From: Anastrepha obliqua | Taxonomy: Eukaryota > Arthropoda > Insecta > Diptera > Tephritidae | Length of the DNA stretch: 64,000 nt | Reading direction: 5' to 3' | Assembly (NCBI RefSeq): GCF_027943255.1 | Contig: NC_072892.1 | Span: forward strand, 17,693,792 to 17,757,791 | Part shown: positions 43,803 to 55,200 of the stretch, piece by piece | Numbering within the stretch: the stretch's first letter is position 1 | Layout of the letters: each line of letters starts with the position of its first letter | Notes under the pieces: model-generated | What the model was told of the DNA's origin: nothing | The model's input: only the letters and a program-made list of their open reading frames with translations | Databases searched by the model: none | Made by a program: the position numbers and the translations under genes

Positions 43803-44817
43803 ATGGCAAGAAGACCAGAACACTCAGCACCACCTGAAATTGTAAGCAAGTATTTGAAATCTTTCATGGCACATATGCACATATTTAATGATTCTTCTGA
43901 TTACCATATTTAGTTCTACAACGACGATGAAGCTAAAAAATACTCTGCAAAGTAGGTATTCTGACTTTAGCTAATGTATATGCTTTTGCAACATTTCCGC
44001 TCTTTGCACAGCTCTCGAATTATAGAAATCCAAATTGAGATGGCTGAGCGGGCCTATGAATTACTCACTTTAAACGAAGACGAACAACACTTTATACTAG
44101 ATATTGGCTGTGGCTCTGGTCTCTCGGGCAGTGTACTGGAAGACAATGAACATATATGGGTTGGTGTCGATATATCGAAAGCTATGTTGGACGTTGCTGT
44201 CGAACGCGAAGTTGCTGGTGATCTGGTGTTGGCCGATATGGGAGATGGTATGCCATTTAGGCCGGGTACATTTGATGGTGCAATTTCAATATCTGCCCTA
44301 CAATGGTTGTGCAATGCTGACAAAAGCTCACACAACCCACATAAACGGCTATATAAATTCTTCTCGACATTATTCTCGTGTTTGACACGTACAGCGCGCG
44401 CTGTATTTCAATTTTATCCCGAAAATGCGGACCAAATCGAGATGGTGACGACTCAAGCCATGAAAGCCGGCTTTTATGGCGGTTTAGTTGTTGATTATCC
44501 CAATTCCACAAAAGCTAAAAAGTATTTCCTCGTCTTGATGACTGGCGGAACAGCACCGATGCCGGAAGCACGCGGTTGGTATATTGAATTTGGACATAAG
44601 TCTTAATTATTATTCGAATCTCTTTAAAGGCTCTGAAGAGGAAGAAAGACGAATAAGTTATATAAAAAAACGTGATATGTGCAGAGAAGCGCGCGGCAAA
44701 CCGATGAAAAAATCGCGTGAATGGATCTTAGCCAAGAAGGAGCGCAGACGACGTCAAGGTCGTGACACACGTCCAGATACGAAATATACGGGGCGTAAAC
44801 GAAGTGGAAAGTTTTAG
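43803..44817 (+). CDS. Bud23: Bud23/WBSCR22: 18S rRNA (guanine-N7) methyltransferase
   Basis: Exons 43803-43841, 43914-43951, 44012-44574 and 44630-44817 give 275 residues. [20 protein letters not shown] leads into a class I SAM-dependent fold: [17 protein letters not shown] (motif I), [34 protein letters not shown] and [14 protein letters not shown]. The basic tail ([35 protein letters not shown]) is typical of Bud23. The enzyme methylates G1639 (human numbering) of 18S rRNA with TRMT112 and is needed for 40S maturation in the nucleolus and nucleus. The last intron uses a GTTGGT donor, unusual, but it joins PEARG to [15 protein letters not shown] as in homologues. Reading through it gives an early stop. 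Confidence 0.94.
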
Positions 44818-44999
44818 ATTTTAAGAAAAGCTAAAATCAAGTTTTTCGTTTATGTATTAGAATAAAATTTACTAAGCAAAAACTTTAAATACAATTCTTC
44901 TAAAACATAGAATATAAAAATAAAAGCGTATAGCACTCTGAAGATAATCAAAACACGATTTATTTACACATTGCCTATGTCCTTTTCATTTAATCACAA

Positions 45000-45791
45000 C
45001 TATTTTTTAGGGGGTGACGAGTTGGTATTTGCATTTGTTGAATCACTCTCGACGTTAGTTTGCCTCTCCGTAGTCTCTGTAAGGATACGCCCTCTTGGGT
45101 TGTCTAAAGATGATTCCACATAAAATATTGCATACATGGCCACCACAGCAAAAACGAGACCCAATAGCACCATTTCATTTTGTGCAGCGAACACATGATC
45201 GCGACTCTGTGCTTGTTTTCGATCGAATCGCGCTTTGGCATCTTGTCGTCTTTGAAAAGATTTACCATAATGGGCACGAGACCATTCATCAAAGTCATAT
45301 ATGGGCGTGCGGCCCATTTCATCGGATACTGTCGACTTTTTAAAGCGAGATTTGTAAAACTTCGTTTCAGGATCGTCTTCCACTTCCGGCTCATACTCAG
45401 TTGGCTGGGCATATGTAGATCCTGCTGTATGTATAATGCCTAGAAAAAGAAAACATAATTAAAAACTGCACACAATCAACTATCAATAATTACCTTTGTC
45501 ATATAATCTTCTAAGGCGATAGTTGCCTAATACTTCATACGCCTGACTGATTTCTCGAAATTTTTTCGCAGATATTTCACAGCCTTTATTTTTATCTGGA
45601 TGATATTGCATCGACAGCTTATAATATGCTGACTTTATTTCGTTCTGTGTAGAGCTATTTGTTATTCCCAGTGCTTCATAATAGTTGGCGTTTTTCAGCG
45701 CTGAACTTGTACAAATATACTGTACATTACCGCTACTGCCGTGCGACGTCAAAATCCCACGCAGTATTAACTGACACTGTCTGTTATACAT
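45000..45791 (-). CDS. Dnajc30: DNAJC30-like mitochondrial J-domain protein
   Basis: Minus-strand exons 45494-45791 and 45000-45439 give 245 residues. After a presequence-like start (MYNRQCQLILRGILTSHGSS) comes a J domain: NYYEALGITNSSTQNEIKSA, YYKLSMQYHPDKNKG with the HPD triad, FREISQAYEVLGNYRLRRLY. A region matching DNAJC30 follows (YDFDEWSRAHYGKSFQRRQD, against human [20 protein letters not shown]). Near the C-terminus one hydrophobic span (MVLLGLVFAVVAMYAIFYV) is a likely membrane anchor. DNAJC30 is a mitochondrial inner-membrane protein tied to ATP synthase and complex I repair. It converges on Bud23, 182 bp apart at the stops. The first ATG was chosen because it gives the presequence. 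Confidence 0.88.
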
Positions 45792-46518
45792 TACCTGCGT
45801 CCACTAGAGTGCTGCAGTTCTTCCGATATATGAAATTTGTTTTTATTTCGGTTATATCATTATGATTTTGGGATGTTTGTGTAAAAGTTTGACAGCATTC
45901 ACAACACAGCTGATGAAAACAATTCATTGACATTTGAAGTTCATTTGAAAAGAAACAAATGTCACAAAAGAAAAAAGTAAAATCACTTATGGACTAAACA
46001 GAATTGCATAGGACAACAGGTAATGAGTTGATGGAGTGCCGTGAAGAGCAAATGTATTCCCGTTGGAAAAGTCGGACGTTTAAACACAATTGCGCCGGGA
46101 CGGTTTTCAGGTGACATTTTCTGGTTATAATAATATTTCTTTTGCAGTGCAATCCTTTAATTTGTTATATTTGTCATTGTATAACAATAAATACTTAAAG
46201 ACTGTTGCGAATGAGACTTTATTCGCTGCGAGTGTCGACAAACTCTCTCCATTCACCATAGATGACCTTGATGTACGGTGCAACAACAATGGAATCATGT
46301 GCAATTGCACGGTGGTCGTCATATAAAATTTCAGCATGAGTGGCGCAATTTTTTTTTTCTACATTTACACCTGTCTCGCTTCTTTTTTTATATAAATCAA
46401 TACTTTAATGCATAAAAAAATGTTTCCTATTTATCTTAAATTACATGAAGTAAAATATTATCGAATGTCGAGACACGTTGTAAATGTTCTAAGAAAAGTG
46501 TAGAAAGTGGCAATACTA
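45792..46518. other. Intergenic, upstream of Dnajc30
   Basis: Holds the Dnajc30 promoter region. The 46090-46326 frame shows no homology I recognise. Nothing else was seen. Confidence 0.4.
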
Positions 46519-47251
46519 GCCTCTGGCCACGGTCCAGCATTGCTTGTCAAGCACTTTATATGTGTGCGTGTCGGGTGCTTGTCGTTTGCCCGGTAACGTT
46601 CAAAACAAAAAGCGATCAATCCACAGTTGTATTTAGAAGTAAATATGTCGTCATCGGATGATGAATTTTTATTTATGTAAATTTGTATTTATATACGTAA
46701 TTATTCTATGGCTGAAAAGCGTAAGTAAGGGAATTAAATTTGAGTTTGGGATATTTTACAAAAATTAAAGGTTTGAGAATTTTTTTGTTACCCACTTTCT
46801 GTGTTATATTAAAAAATCGCAATAAGTCATGTTTTTAATTATAACTTATGTTTTTCGGGTTCATAACTTTATTATTATTAAATTACTTATGTATATCAGT
46901 TTTAAATAATTTCATTTACATATAAATTTTTAAATTTTTTGCTTATTTATGTACATATTTCATACGGATTGTGCTTATTTTTAGTATATGTAGGTGTTTA
47001 CGAGTAATATACAATACTATTGGGCAACCGCACACTAAATACTAACCTCAATGCTAAATACAACCCTGCTGTTTTGTCCATCAGACTCCGACACGATTAA
47101 AAAAGTAAGCGTCAAACGAAAATATCAAAAATTTTTGATTTTCATCAATCATCGTACGTGTAGCCGACAACAAATACGTGTGTCACGACGCCACCCGACT
47201 GCACTAACACATACAAAGCGCAGTCAAGCATGCTGGATGGGCACCAGGGGC
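46519..47251. mobile_element. Candidate DNA-transposon relic with long imperfect inverted ends
   Basis: The left end GCCTCTGGCCACGGTCCAGC and the reversed right end GCCCCTGGTGCCCATCCAGC align for about 80 bp at roughly three in four bases, including CATGCTTGACTGC/CATTGCTTGTCAAGC and TCGGGTG. TA lies outside both ends. Inside, at 46645, is ATG then SSSDDEFLFM and a stop, which recalls the acidic start of some Harbinger-type proteins. That match is weak. It would be a deletion derivative of about 733 bp. Confidence 0.4.
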
Positions 47252-47896
47252 TATACCAGACACTGTTTGCCAAAGTTTATTTTTGTCGCAACTTTTGCGT
47301 TTACATTTAGTTATTGAAATAGTGAAATAATTAACAATATTTTGCTGAATATACCAATAATATGATGCAATTAGTGTTGAAGTAGTTTAATACGGCAGTT
47401 TGGTGGTATATTGAATGAATAATTAGTGATACAAAATACCCATTTTAAGGAATTCCTTTTTGTTAACTTTTGAACAGCTTAAAAGAATTACCCATCGTTT
47501 TTGGAATATTAATATTACGACCAAGACACGTCTATTGAGCACCCGGGCTGTAAACTGCTAATTACCGAAATTATAGTAGAATGTGTCAAACTATAGTGAA
47601 GTTGCTGGAGGCATTTTGAAGACAAATAATTGTAAAACTATTATTTTCGGTATTTTGGGAGTTATAGAGGTTGTCAAGAGACCCCTAACTAACTTCACCT
47701 GCAAGTTTAATTCAATAAATCATTACTCATGCGGCTTTACATCATAGATGACATTACACTAAACCTAACCCTATTTTTCTATTGGAAAAGTACGTGAACG
47801 GAACTAAGAAAGAAAAGATATAAACAAACGAAAGTAAATACGGAGAATAATGTCGGCAAAATTTATAAATAGAATTTCCACTGATTTGTAAAACCA

Positions 47897-48060
47897 GAAC
47901 GAGAGCTTTTCTGAGTTTTCATGAAAATTCACGAAAACGAAAATTCAATGCGAGCAGCGCTGCAGATGATCGAGAAAGTTCGGCAATTGAGGAAAACAGT
48001 GCGTTTGTCGGTCAGCTGAACTTATAAAAGTGCACACCTTTTAGTCGCCGCAATCTAACA
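47897..48060 (+). promoter_or_regulatory. unc-45 promoter: heat-shock elements plus TATA box
   Basis: Four alternating heat-shock units in perfect 5-bp phase: TTC (47918), GAA (47923), TTC (47928), GAA (47933). GAAAATTC follows at 47939-47946 and GAAAGTTC at 47974-47981. TATAAA is at 48023-48028, and a TTAGTC initiator-like site is centred about 30 bp later at 48053, ideal TATA-to-start spacing. The start codon is at 48172, leaving a leader of about 120 nt. This arrangement is that of an HSF-responsive promoter. Binding itself is inferred. Confidence 0.75.
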
Positions 48061-48171
48061 AGCACAATTCTTATTATTGACGTGACACAACTGTGAATAT
48101 AAAATAAAAAAAATATTTAATTTACAAATAAGGAATATTAATTAATAAAAGCAGCAATTAATATTTGTGAA

Positions 48172-51100
48172 ATGACGAATAATACAAATAATTCCACCGA
48201 AAATGAAGAAGAGGCTCTGACCTACAAAACCGAAGGCAATGCAGCATTCAAAGGTGAAAAGTGGGACGAGGCCGTTAAATGTTATACCAAAGCTATAGCA
48301 GCTGGACAAAAACACAAGGAATTATCTGTTTTCTACAAAAATCGCGCTGCAGCATACTTGAAACTGGGTAAATACCAGGCTGCTTTAGATGATTGCACAG
48401 AATCCTTGCGCATTACACCAAAGGATCCCAAGGCACTATTTCGTCGTGCACAGTCCTACGAAGCGCTGCAAAAATATGAAGAAGCTTACAAAGATGCCAC
48501 CGATTTGTTTAAAGAGGATCCCACTAACAAATTAGTACAGCCAATGCTCCAACGTCTGCATCAGATTGTACAGGAACGTGTAGCTCAGAATGCCAAAACA
48601 TCAACAAAGGTACAGTTATATCTATATACATAAATTTCTTCCCATTAGCTGCTGGTACTTTGTATCAGTACAATTCAGAACTTTTTAGTTCAAAGGCCGC
48701 AAAATGATCCTGTTTTGTTCGGTGAACCCTATATCTCGTCTCGTCACCAGGCGCCCGTGATCCTTATTTCTGACCCACTCACCAAACACCCTTCTTCCTT
48801 TGGACCCACCCCGTCGAAAGAGCTTTCTTTGCTACGTTATTTCCGCGAATCACCGTACCTACATTAACCATCATTAGGCTCAAGTCCAACACGACGGAGG
48901 GCAGTAACAAGGAGGCAATAAAATTTGGTTATTGTGTTTCGCGTGATGCGTAGATTTGCGCCAATAATTTATTCTGTATCGCTCGATGGAATTCTCTTTA
49001 ATCATCCACGCTGATGATTGCTCGATAGAAGCAAACGGGAATGACATTGGCTAGTGTTCAAAAGTAAACGGTTATCTATTCGCATTAACTCATTGTACGG
49101 ATCCTAGCGCTGCCCTTACTATATCCACTGCGACCCGTTTTACGGCGTGAATGAAGGAAATAACCGACGTAAGTTGTGGGATGAAACTTGCGATTTAAAG
49201 TGCATCGCATCGCGGTCACCGCATTCAAGTATTCAAATCGCTAGTTGGTAGCTCAAATGGTTTTCGGGGAACCCAGCGTTCCTCTGTTGGAAGTAGAGCC
49301 ACCTCCTAAGCACGTCAGAAATCTCCTCTTTGGGCCAATGAAGGCCCAGGCGAATATAAAAGAGCCTCTGCGCCTGACCACAAACACATACAGGTTTTAA
49401 CAACATTCACTGAGAATCCAGCCTTCCCACCCATTGCAGGCGAAGTGCTATAGATCTTATCCAGAATTGATACCGATAGAATCAACAAATGCCCGGCATG
49501 TTAATGTCCCCCGCATGACACTGACGACCTCTTCATATGCCCGCTTAAACCTATTCGTTCAACATCCCTCTCCCTTTGGTCCCACCCCATTGAAAGTGGC
49601 ACTTTTGATATTAATATGTCGATCACATTGACGACGATGGTTTCACCGCACTAAGCAGGGATTTGTAAGCAATAACAACAACAACAAAAATCCATAATTT
49701 TATGAAAGTAGTATGAATTTTAATTTCAGGTCAACCAAATGATGGAACTTACTTTTGATTTTGGCGCTCCAGTTGATAAACGGCGTTCTGGGGCCAACAA
49801 TCTATTAGTTCTTGCAAAAGAAGAAGTTGGTGCAGACATGATCTTCAAAGCTGGATGCATTACGAAAATTGCCTCACTGACCAAAGTAGAAAAGGATCCT
49901 GAAATTTATTGCAATCTGATTCGTGTCGTTGGCGAATTGTGCAATGGCTCAGTAGATCGAACCAAAGCAGTTTTGCGGGAGTTGGGTGTTCCATGGTTCC
50001 TTCATGTATTAGATCATAAGCATGAGGAACGAGTTACGGCTGCACAGTATTGCTTACAAATCATCATTAACTCATTGTCGGGCATGGAGAATAAGCCGGA
50101 CAGTAAACCCAATAAAGAACTTTGCCAGCAGCATCAAAAGGAAATCGACACACTTCTCACCTGTCTAGTTTACACAATAACCGATCGCACGATTTCAGGT
50201 CCAGCACGTGATGCCATTATCGAGTTATTGACGCGAAATGTTCACTACACCGCACTCGAATGGGCGGAGAGATTGGTGGAAATTCGCGGCTTGCATCGTT
50301 TATTGGATGTCTGCTCAGAGTTGGAAGAGTACAAGTATGAGAGTGCGATGGAAATGACGCCATCTTCACGCACAATAGCATCTGTGTGTATGGCGCGCAT
50401 CTATGAGAACATGTATTATGATGACGCCAGAAAGCGATTTGGCGAACAGATTGACGAGTATATCAAAGATAAACTCTTGGAACCCGATATGGAGTCTAAA
50501 GTACGCGTGACTGTGGCTATTACTTCTTTACTGAATGGGCCACTGGATGTTGGCAATCAGATTGTAGCGCGGGATGGCATCTTGCAAATGATCTTGGCCA
50601 TGGCCACTACCGACGATGAGTTGCAACAACGCGTCGCTTGTGAATGTATAGTGGCCGCTGCCTCTAAAAAGGACAAAGCCAAAGCACTTTGCGCCCAGGG
50701 CGTCGATATTCTTAAAAACCTATATAAATGCAAAAATGACAATATACGTGTGCGCGCTTTAGTCGGACTTTGCAAGTTGGGTAGTTACGGTGGGCAGGAT
50801 GCTGCCATACGCCCATTCGCTGATGGAGCTACAAGCAAATTAGCCGAAGCTTGTCGCCGTTTCCTAGTAAAACCGGGCAAGGATCGTGATATACGTCGTT
50901 GGGCTGCGGACGGCCTGGCTTACCTTACACTTGATGCTGAGGTTAAAGAAAAGCTGATCGAGGACAAAGCTGCAATTCATGCGCTAATCGATTTGGCACG
51001 TTCTGGCGATCAATCCTGTCTTTATGGTGTAGTAACGACATTTGTAAATCTCGTGAATGCCTACGAAAAGCAAGAGATCTTGCCGGAGATGGTAGAGCTG

Positions 51101-52138
51101 GCGAAGTTCGCTAAGCACCATATACCGGAGGAGCACGAATTAGATGACGCCGACTTCGTGAATAAACGTTGTACGGTTCTGGCCAACGAAGGTATCACAA
51201 GCGCATTATGTGCGCTTGCAAAAACTGAGAGCCACAACTCTCAAGAACTGATCGCCCGTGTACTTAACGCAATATGCAGTTTACAAGAGTTGCGCGGCAA
51301 AGTAGTGCAAGATGGTGGTGTCAAAGCATTGCTGCGTATGTCATTAGAGGGCACCGAAAAGGGTAAGCGGCATGCCTCCCAGGCTTTAGCGCGCATCGGT
51401 ATTACCATAAATCCCGAAGTGGCCTTTGCCGGACAACGTTGTTTGGATGTAATACGCCCACTCTTGAATTTGCTGCTGCAAGATTGCACTGCACTGGAAA
51501 ACTTTGAAGCGCTAATGGCGCTGACAAATCTAGCGGCGATGAATGAGACTGTGCGTCAGCGTATCGTCAAGGAGCAGGGTGTGTCAAAAATTGAATTCTA
51601 TTTGATGGAGGATCACTTGTACTTGACCCGTGCGGCGGCACAATGCATCTGCAATCTGGTGATGTCCGATGACGTGGTGAAGATGTTTGAACAACCTAAC
51701 GATCGTGTCAAGTTTTTGGCGCTGTTGTGTGAAGAGGAGGATGAAGACACAGCAAAGGCTTGCGCTGGTGCGTTGGCCATGCTAACGTCAGTTTCGAAAA
51801 TATGTTGCTCCAAAATATTAGAAATCAGTACATGGTTACAGGTACTGCACACGCTCATTGCCAATCCAAGTCCCGAAGTGCAGCATCGCGGCGTGGTAGT
51901 CGTATTGAATATGATTAATGCCGGCGAGGACATTGCGCAGAAACTTTTGGAAACAGATGTTATGGAATTACTTAGCGGCTTGTCACAATTGCCAGATGAA
52001 ACGCGAGTCAAAGCACGCGAGATTGCGCAACAGTGCCTGACAGCGGCGGAACGTTACAATATTATTGAAAAAACGGACGATGCTATGGTGCCAGATGTCT
52101 TTGAAGAAACGGCACGAATTGAGGAGATCGAGGAGTAA
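48172..52138 (+). CDS. unc-45: UNC-45 myosin chaperone / HSP90 co-chaperone
   Basis: Exon 1 (48172-48609, ends ACAAAG|GTACAG) and exon 2 (49730-52138, after TAATTTCAG) join in phase 0 to give 948 residues, the length of fly UNC-45. Residues about 13-120 are three TPR repeats (YKTEGNAAFKGEKWDEAVKC, FYKNRAAAYLKLGKYQAALD, ALFRRAQSYEALQKYEEAYK) that bind the HSP90/HSP70 C-terminus. The rest is armadillo-type helices: the central domain (NLIRVVGELCNGSVDR and on) and the UCS domain (about 520-948; ALMALTNLAAMNETVRQRIV, RAAAQCICNLVMSDDVVKMF) that folds myosin heads. The 1.12-kb intron is filled with LINE relics, but the coding sequence is intact. A heat-shock promoter precedes it, and a candidate AATAAA is at 52375-52380. 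Confidence 0.97.
48670..49690 (+). mobile_element. LINE relics in the unc-45 intron
   Basis: The right part (about 49310-49685) is the 3' end of an I/jockey-type ORF2: HDTDDLFICPLKPIRSTSLS in broken frames, then LSLWSHPIE-like sequence, a short UTR and GCAATAACAACAACAAC. The left part (about 48700-48860) repeats similar CCTTTGGACCCACCCCGTCG sequence, so two pieces of one family lie in tandem. Both are heavily mutated. Confidence 0.6.
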
Positions 52139-52639
52139 TTATTCGTACAAGATTTTACAAGTTAGGTAAAGATTGCCATAAGTGCCAAAGTAACAAAAAA
52201 GAATAAAAACAAATACCTGCGCATGTATTCGCATAGGTTTTTTCTGCTATCCTGTTCCCACTATATTTTTAGTGTTACACCACAACTTTTTTATGCATGT
52301 ACTTATTTTTTACTAAACCATTTGGTCGACGAATTTACAATAAATTCATTATGGACGTTTTAAAAATTTCATCCAATAAAGTTTGAGTTTTAATTGAAAA
52401 CTGGAGGTGTTTATTTATTTATTTCATGATGTGTACAAAATCCAAAGTCTCATTCGAGGCTTTGTACACCTTTTCATTGGGAGGGGGATTTTTAAGTAGC
52501 GGTTCCCAAACCCAGCGCACAACCAGCTATCCTGGGATGCTTAGCCTTCTCACGTTGGCTCACTCCCGTACGAGTGTTCGGAAGCTATCCATAGGATACT
52601 TGGGTTAATCTCGGAAGTTGTGAGCTGCTTGAACGATAT

Positions 52640-53230
52640 GTAGAAGAATCGTCCTGGGGACTCCCAAGTGAATAGCGATCAGTAACTTTTCTCACTTGCG
52701 TGGACTTCTACATATGGAACCATTCTCCTTTTGGACTAAGTAGGTAAAGTAGTAAAGTCCTCTCTCAACAAGGCTCTCATCATGCCCGTCCTAACGTATG
52801 GTGCAGAAGCTTGGACGATGACAACATCCGATGACGGGTCGCTTGGATTGTTTGAGAGGAAGTTTTTGCACAAGATTTTTGAACCTTTTCACGTTGGCAA
52901 CGGCGAATATCGCAAGCGATGGAACGATGAGCTGTATGAGCTTTAAGACGACATAGACATAGCGCAGCGAATAAAGATCCAGCAGCTACGCTGGCTGGGT
53001 CATGTCGTCCGAATGGATACAAACGCCCCGGAGGCCTCCTTTGCGTTGGAAAGGTCAGATGGAGAAGGACTTGGCTTCACTTGGTGTGTCCAACTGGCGC
53101 CGGTTAGCATGAGAAAGAAACGATGGCCTTGTTAAACTCGGCTAAATCGCGTAGGCGATTATCGCGCCAATTAAGAAGAAGAGCCGAGCAAAGATATAGT
53201 GACTAGAAGGGCCCTAAGTTCATATTCGAT
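52640..53230 (+). mobile_element. LINE fragment: RT C-terminal region
   Basis: From about 52757 the + strand encodes LNKALIMPVLTYGAEAWTMT, LGLFERKFLHKIFEPFHVGN, KRWNDELYEL (stop) and QRIKIQQLRWLGHVVRMD, the standard end of a LINE RT protein. One stop (52944) and a degenerate end mark it as dead. Sequence from about 52480 may belong to the same element, but I could not match it. Confidence 0.7.
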
Positions 53231-54156
53231 GCCGAAACCGCCACTAAAACAATCCCTCCTCCACTTTTCAGGAGACTCCCTCCCACTTTCTGCATTACTT
53301 TGCGTCCATGAAGTGGATCAGTTCTATTTACCCATGTCTGGGTCCACCATATTTGTAGCCAGTTTCATCTAGTCGCTACTTGCTAACGCTTGGCGAAAAG
53401 AAGAGGCCTAATAATGAAACAATGATTTATTAAGGTGACAGGATTCACCCAGCTGAATTTTTCACCGTAGGTATGGCTTACGTCAAAATGATATGCTTTG
53501 TTTGTATGTATTGGTATGTTTACATTCGTATGTTTACATTTGCTTGCTGATTTTGACGTGATGGTTTCACCAAACGCAACACAAATACATGTAGGGTTTT
53601 ACTTATATGTGTTTGCTGTCACCTGTAATAAATTCGCCTTGCTGATAATAGGGGCCAATGAAATAATCAAATGGTAAAGCACTTTTTTTAGTAGCAGTCA
53701 CCCAGTGGTAGACAGTGGACAAGTACATACATACATACCTATATGTATGTACTGGCATGTAATTTATGTAAAGCCTCTTGCTAAAATGGCTAATGTCTAA
53801 AATGCAATACTCTAAATGAATAAATGAAAAATGCACGCATTTCTTTTGAATAGTTTAAAGGCTGTTTTGGTCGTGGCTAGTCTTTGGAATTTATTTGGCA
53901 TATAAATGCATACATACGTACATATAACCGCACGAACTACATACATATGTACTTATTCTGTTTATTGCCAAATTATTTGTCATACGAGCCACTTATAGGC
54001 AGGAGCACAGCAACATTTGTCGCTACAACAAATTGACTGTTAATTAAAGTAAAATACGAATCGGGTATTGGGATCAAATGTGAGTAAAGAGTGTAAATTA
54101 AGTGGGGTCTAATAACGTGTTATCGCAAATCAATGAACACCATGTAGAGTCAATCA
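53231..54156. other. Non-coding spacer
   Basis: ATGTATGTACAT-type simple sequence (53720-53760, 53900-53950). No gene or element was recognised. It ends at the TA that flanks the rosa element. Confidence 0.45.
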
Positions 54157-55200
54157 TACAGGGTGGCTGATGAAAGCCGCTACCAAAAAAAAATTGAATA
54201 ACTTTTTTTCTTTTTAAGTTATCTGCTCCATTTTTGGAAAATGTAAAATGGATAACTGGGACACGCAAACAAGAATTTGGATAGGCCGCCGCTATCACGC
54301 ACTGGAGTCCGTAGTTTTGGTACAGAGAGAGTACAGGCGGATGTTTGGCGGCGATCCCCCGAGCAGATGGACCATAATGAGACTGGTGAATAATTTTGCT
54401 GAGCAAGGAACAGTCGCAAGAAGGCCTTATCATCGAAACCCACCAGTTCGGACGGAGGAAACGATCGCTGCCGTAGCTGCAGCCATACAAAGCAATCCAA
54501 GGGTTTCAACAAGAAGCTTATCTGCTCAACTTGGTGTCAGCCGACAGTCTTTGCAAACAATAATGCACAAAGATTTAGACTTATTTCCCTACAAAATTCC
54601 AATGGTTAACAAACTGAATGCAGCAGACTTGCCGATTCGCTTGGAATTTTGCCAGAAGATCCTGCAAATGGTGGAAGAAGACCAAAACATGTTAAACTGC
54701 CTTTTCATGTCTGATGAGGCCCATTTCGATTTAAACGGCAATGTGAACAAAAAAAATTGTCGAATATGGAGTACTTCTAACCCACAGATACTCCACGAGA
54801 CGGAATTGCATCCTCTTCGCGTGACAGTGTGGTGTGCGGTTTCTTCACGCTGTATTGTCGGGCCTTATTTTTTTGAAGATAATGGTCACACCGTTACGGT
54901 TACTGGAGACCGTTATTTGAAAATGCTGAAAGAATTTTTCTATCCAGAACTACGCCGAAAGAGAATTCCTTTCAACTCTGTGTGGTTTCAACAAGATGGG
55001 GCAACGTCTCACATAGCCCAGACTGTTATGACAGAGTTGCGACGAAAATTTCCCAATAAACTGATTTCAAGAAACAATTGCGGCTATTCCTGTCGCAACT
55101 CTCAAAGCAGCAATGAACAATTTTTTACTAAGATGCCGCACTTGTGTCAACGAGCATGGGGGGCATTTAAATTCAATTATTTTTAAAACTAGTTAAGCTA

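Noticed and set aside
44584..44817. Separate small gene downstream of Bud23
   Set aside because: It is the last Bud23 exon preceded by intron sequence. The residues from GSEEEE on continue the Bud23 tail.
46645..46680. Tiny ORF (M, SSSDDEFLFM, stop)
   Set aside because: Too short to be a gene; kept only as a weak hint in the transposon relic.
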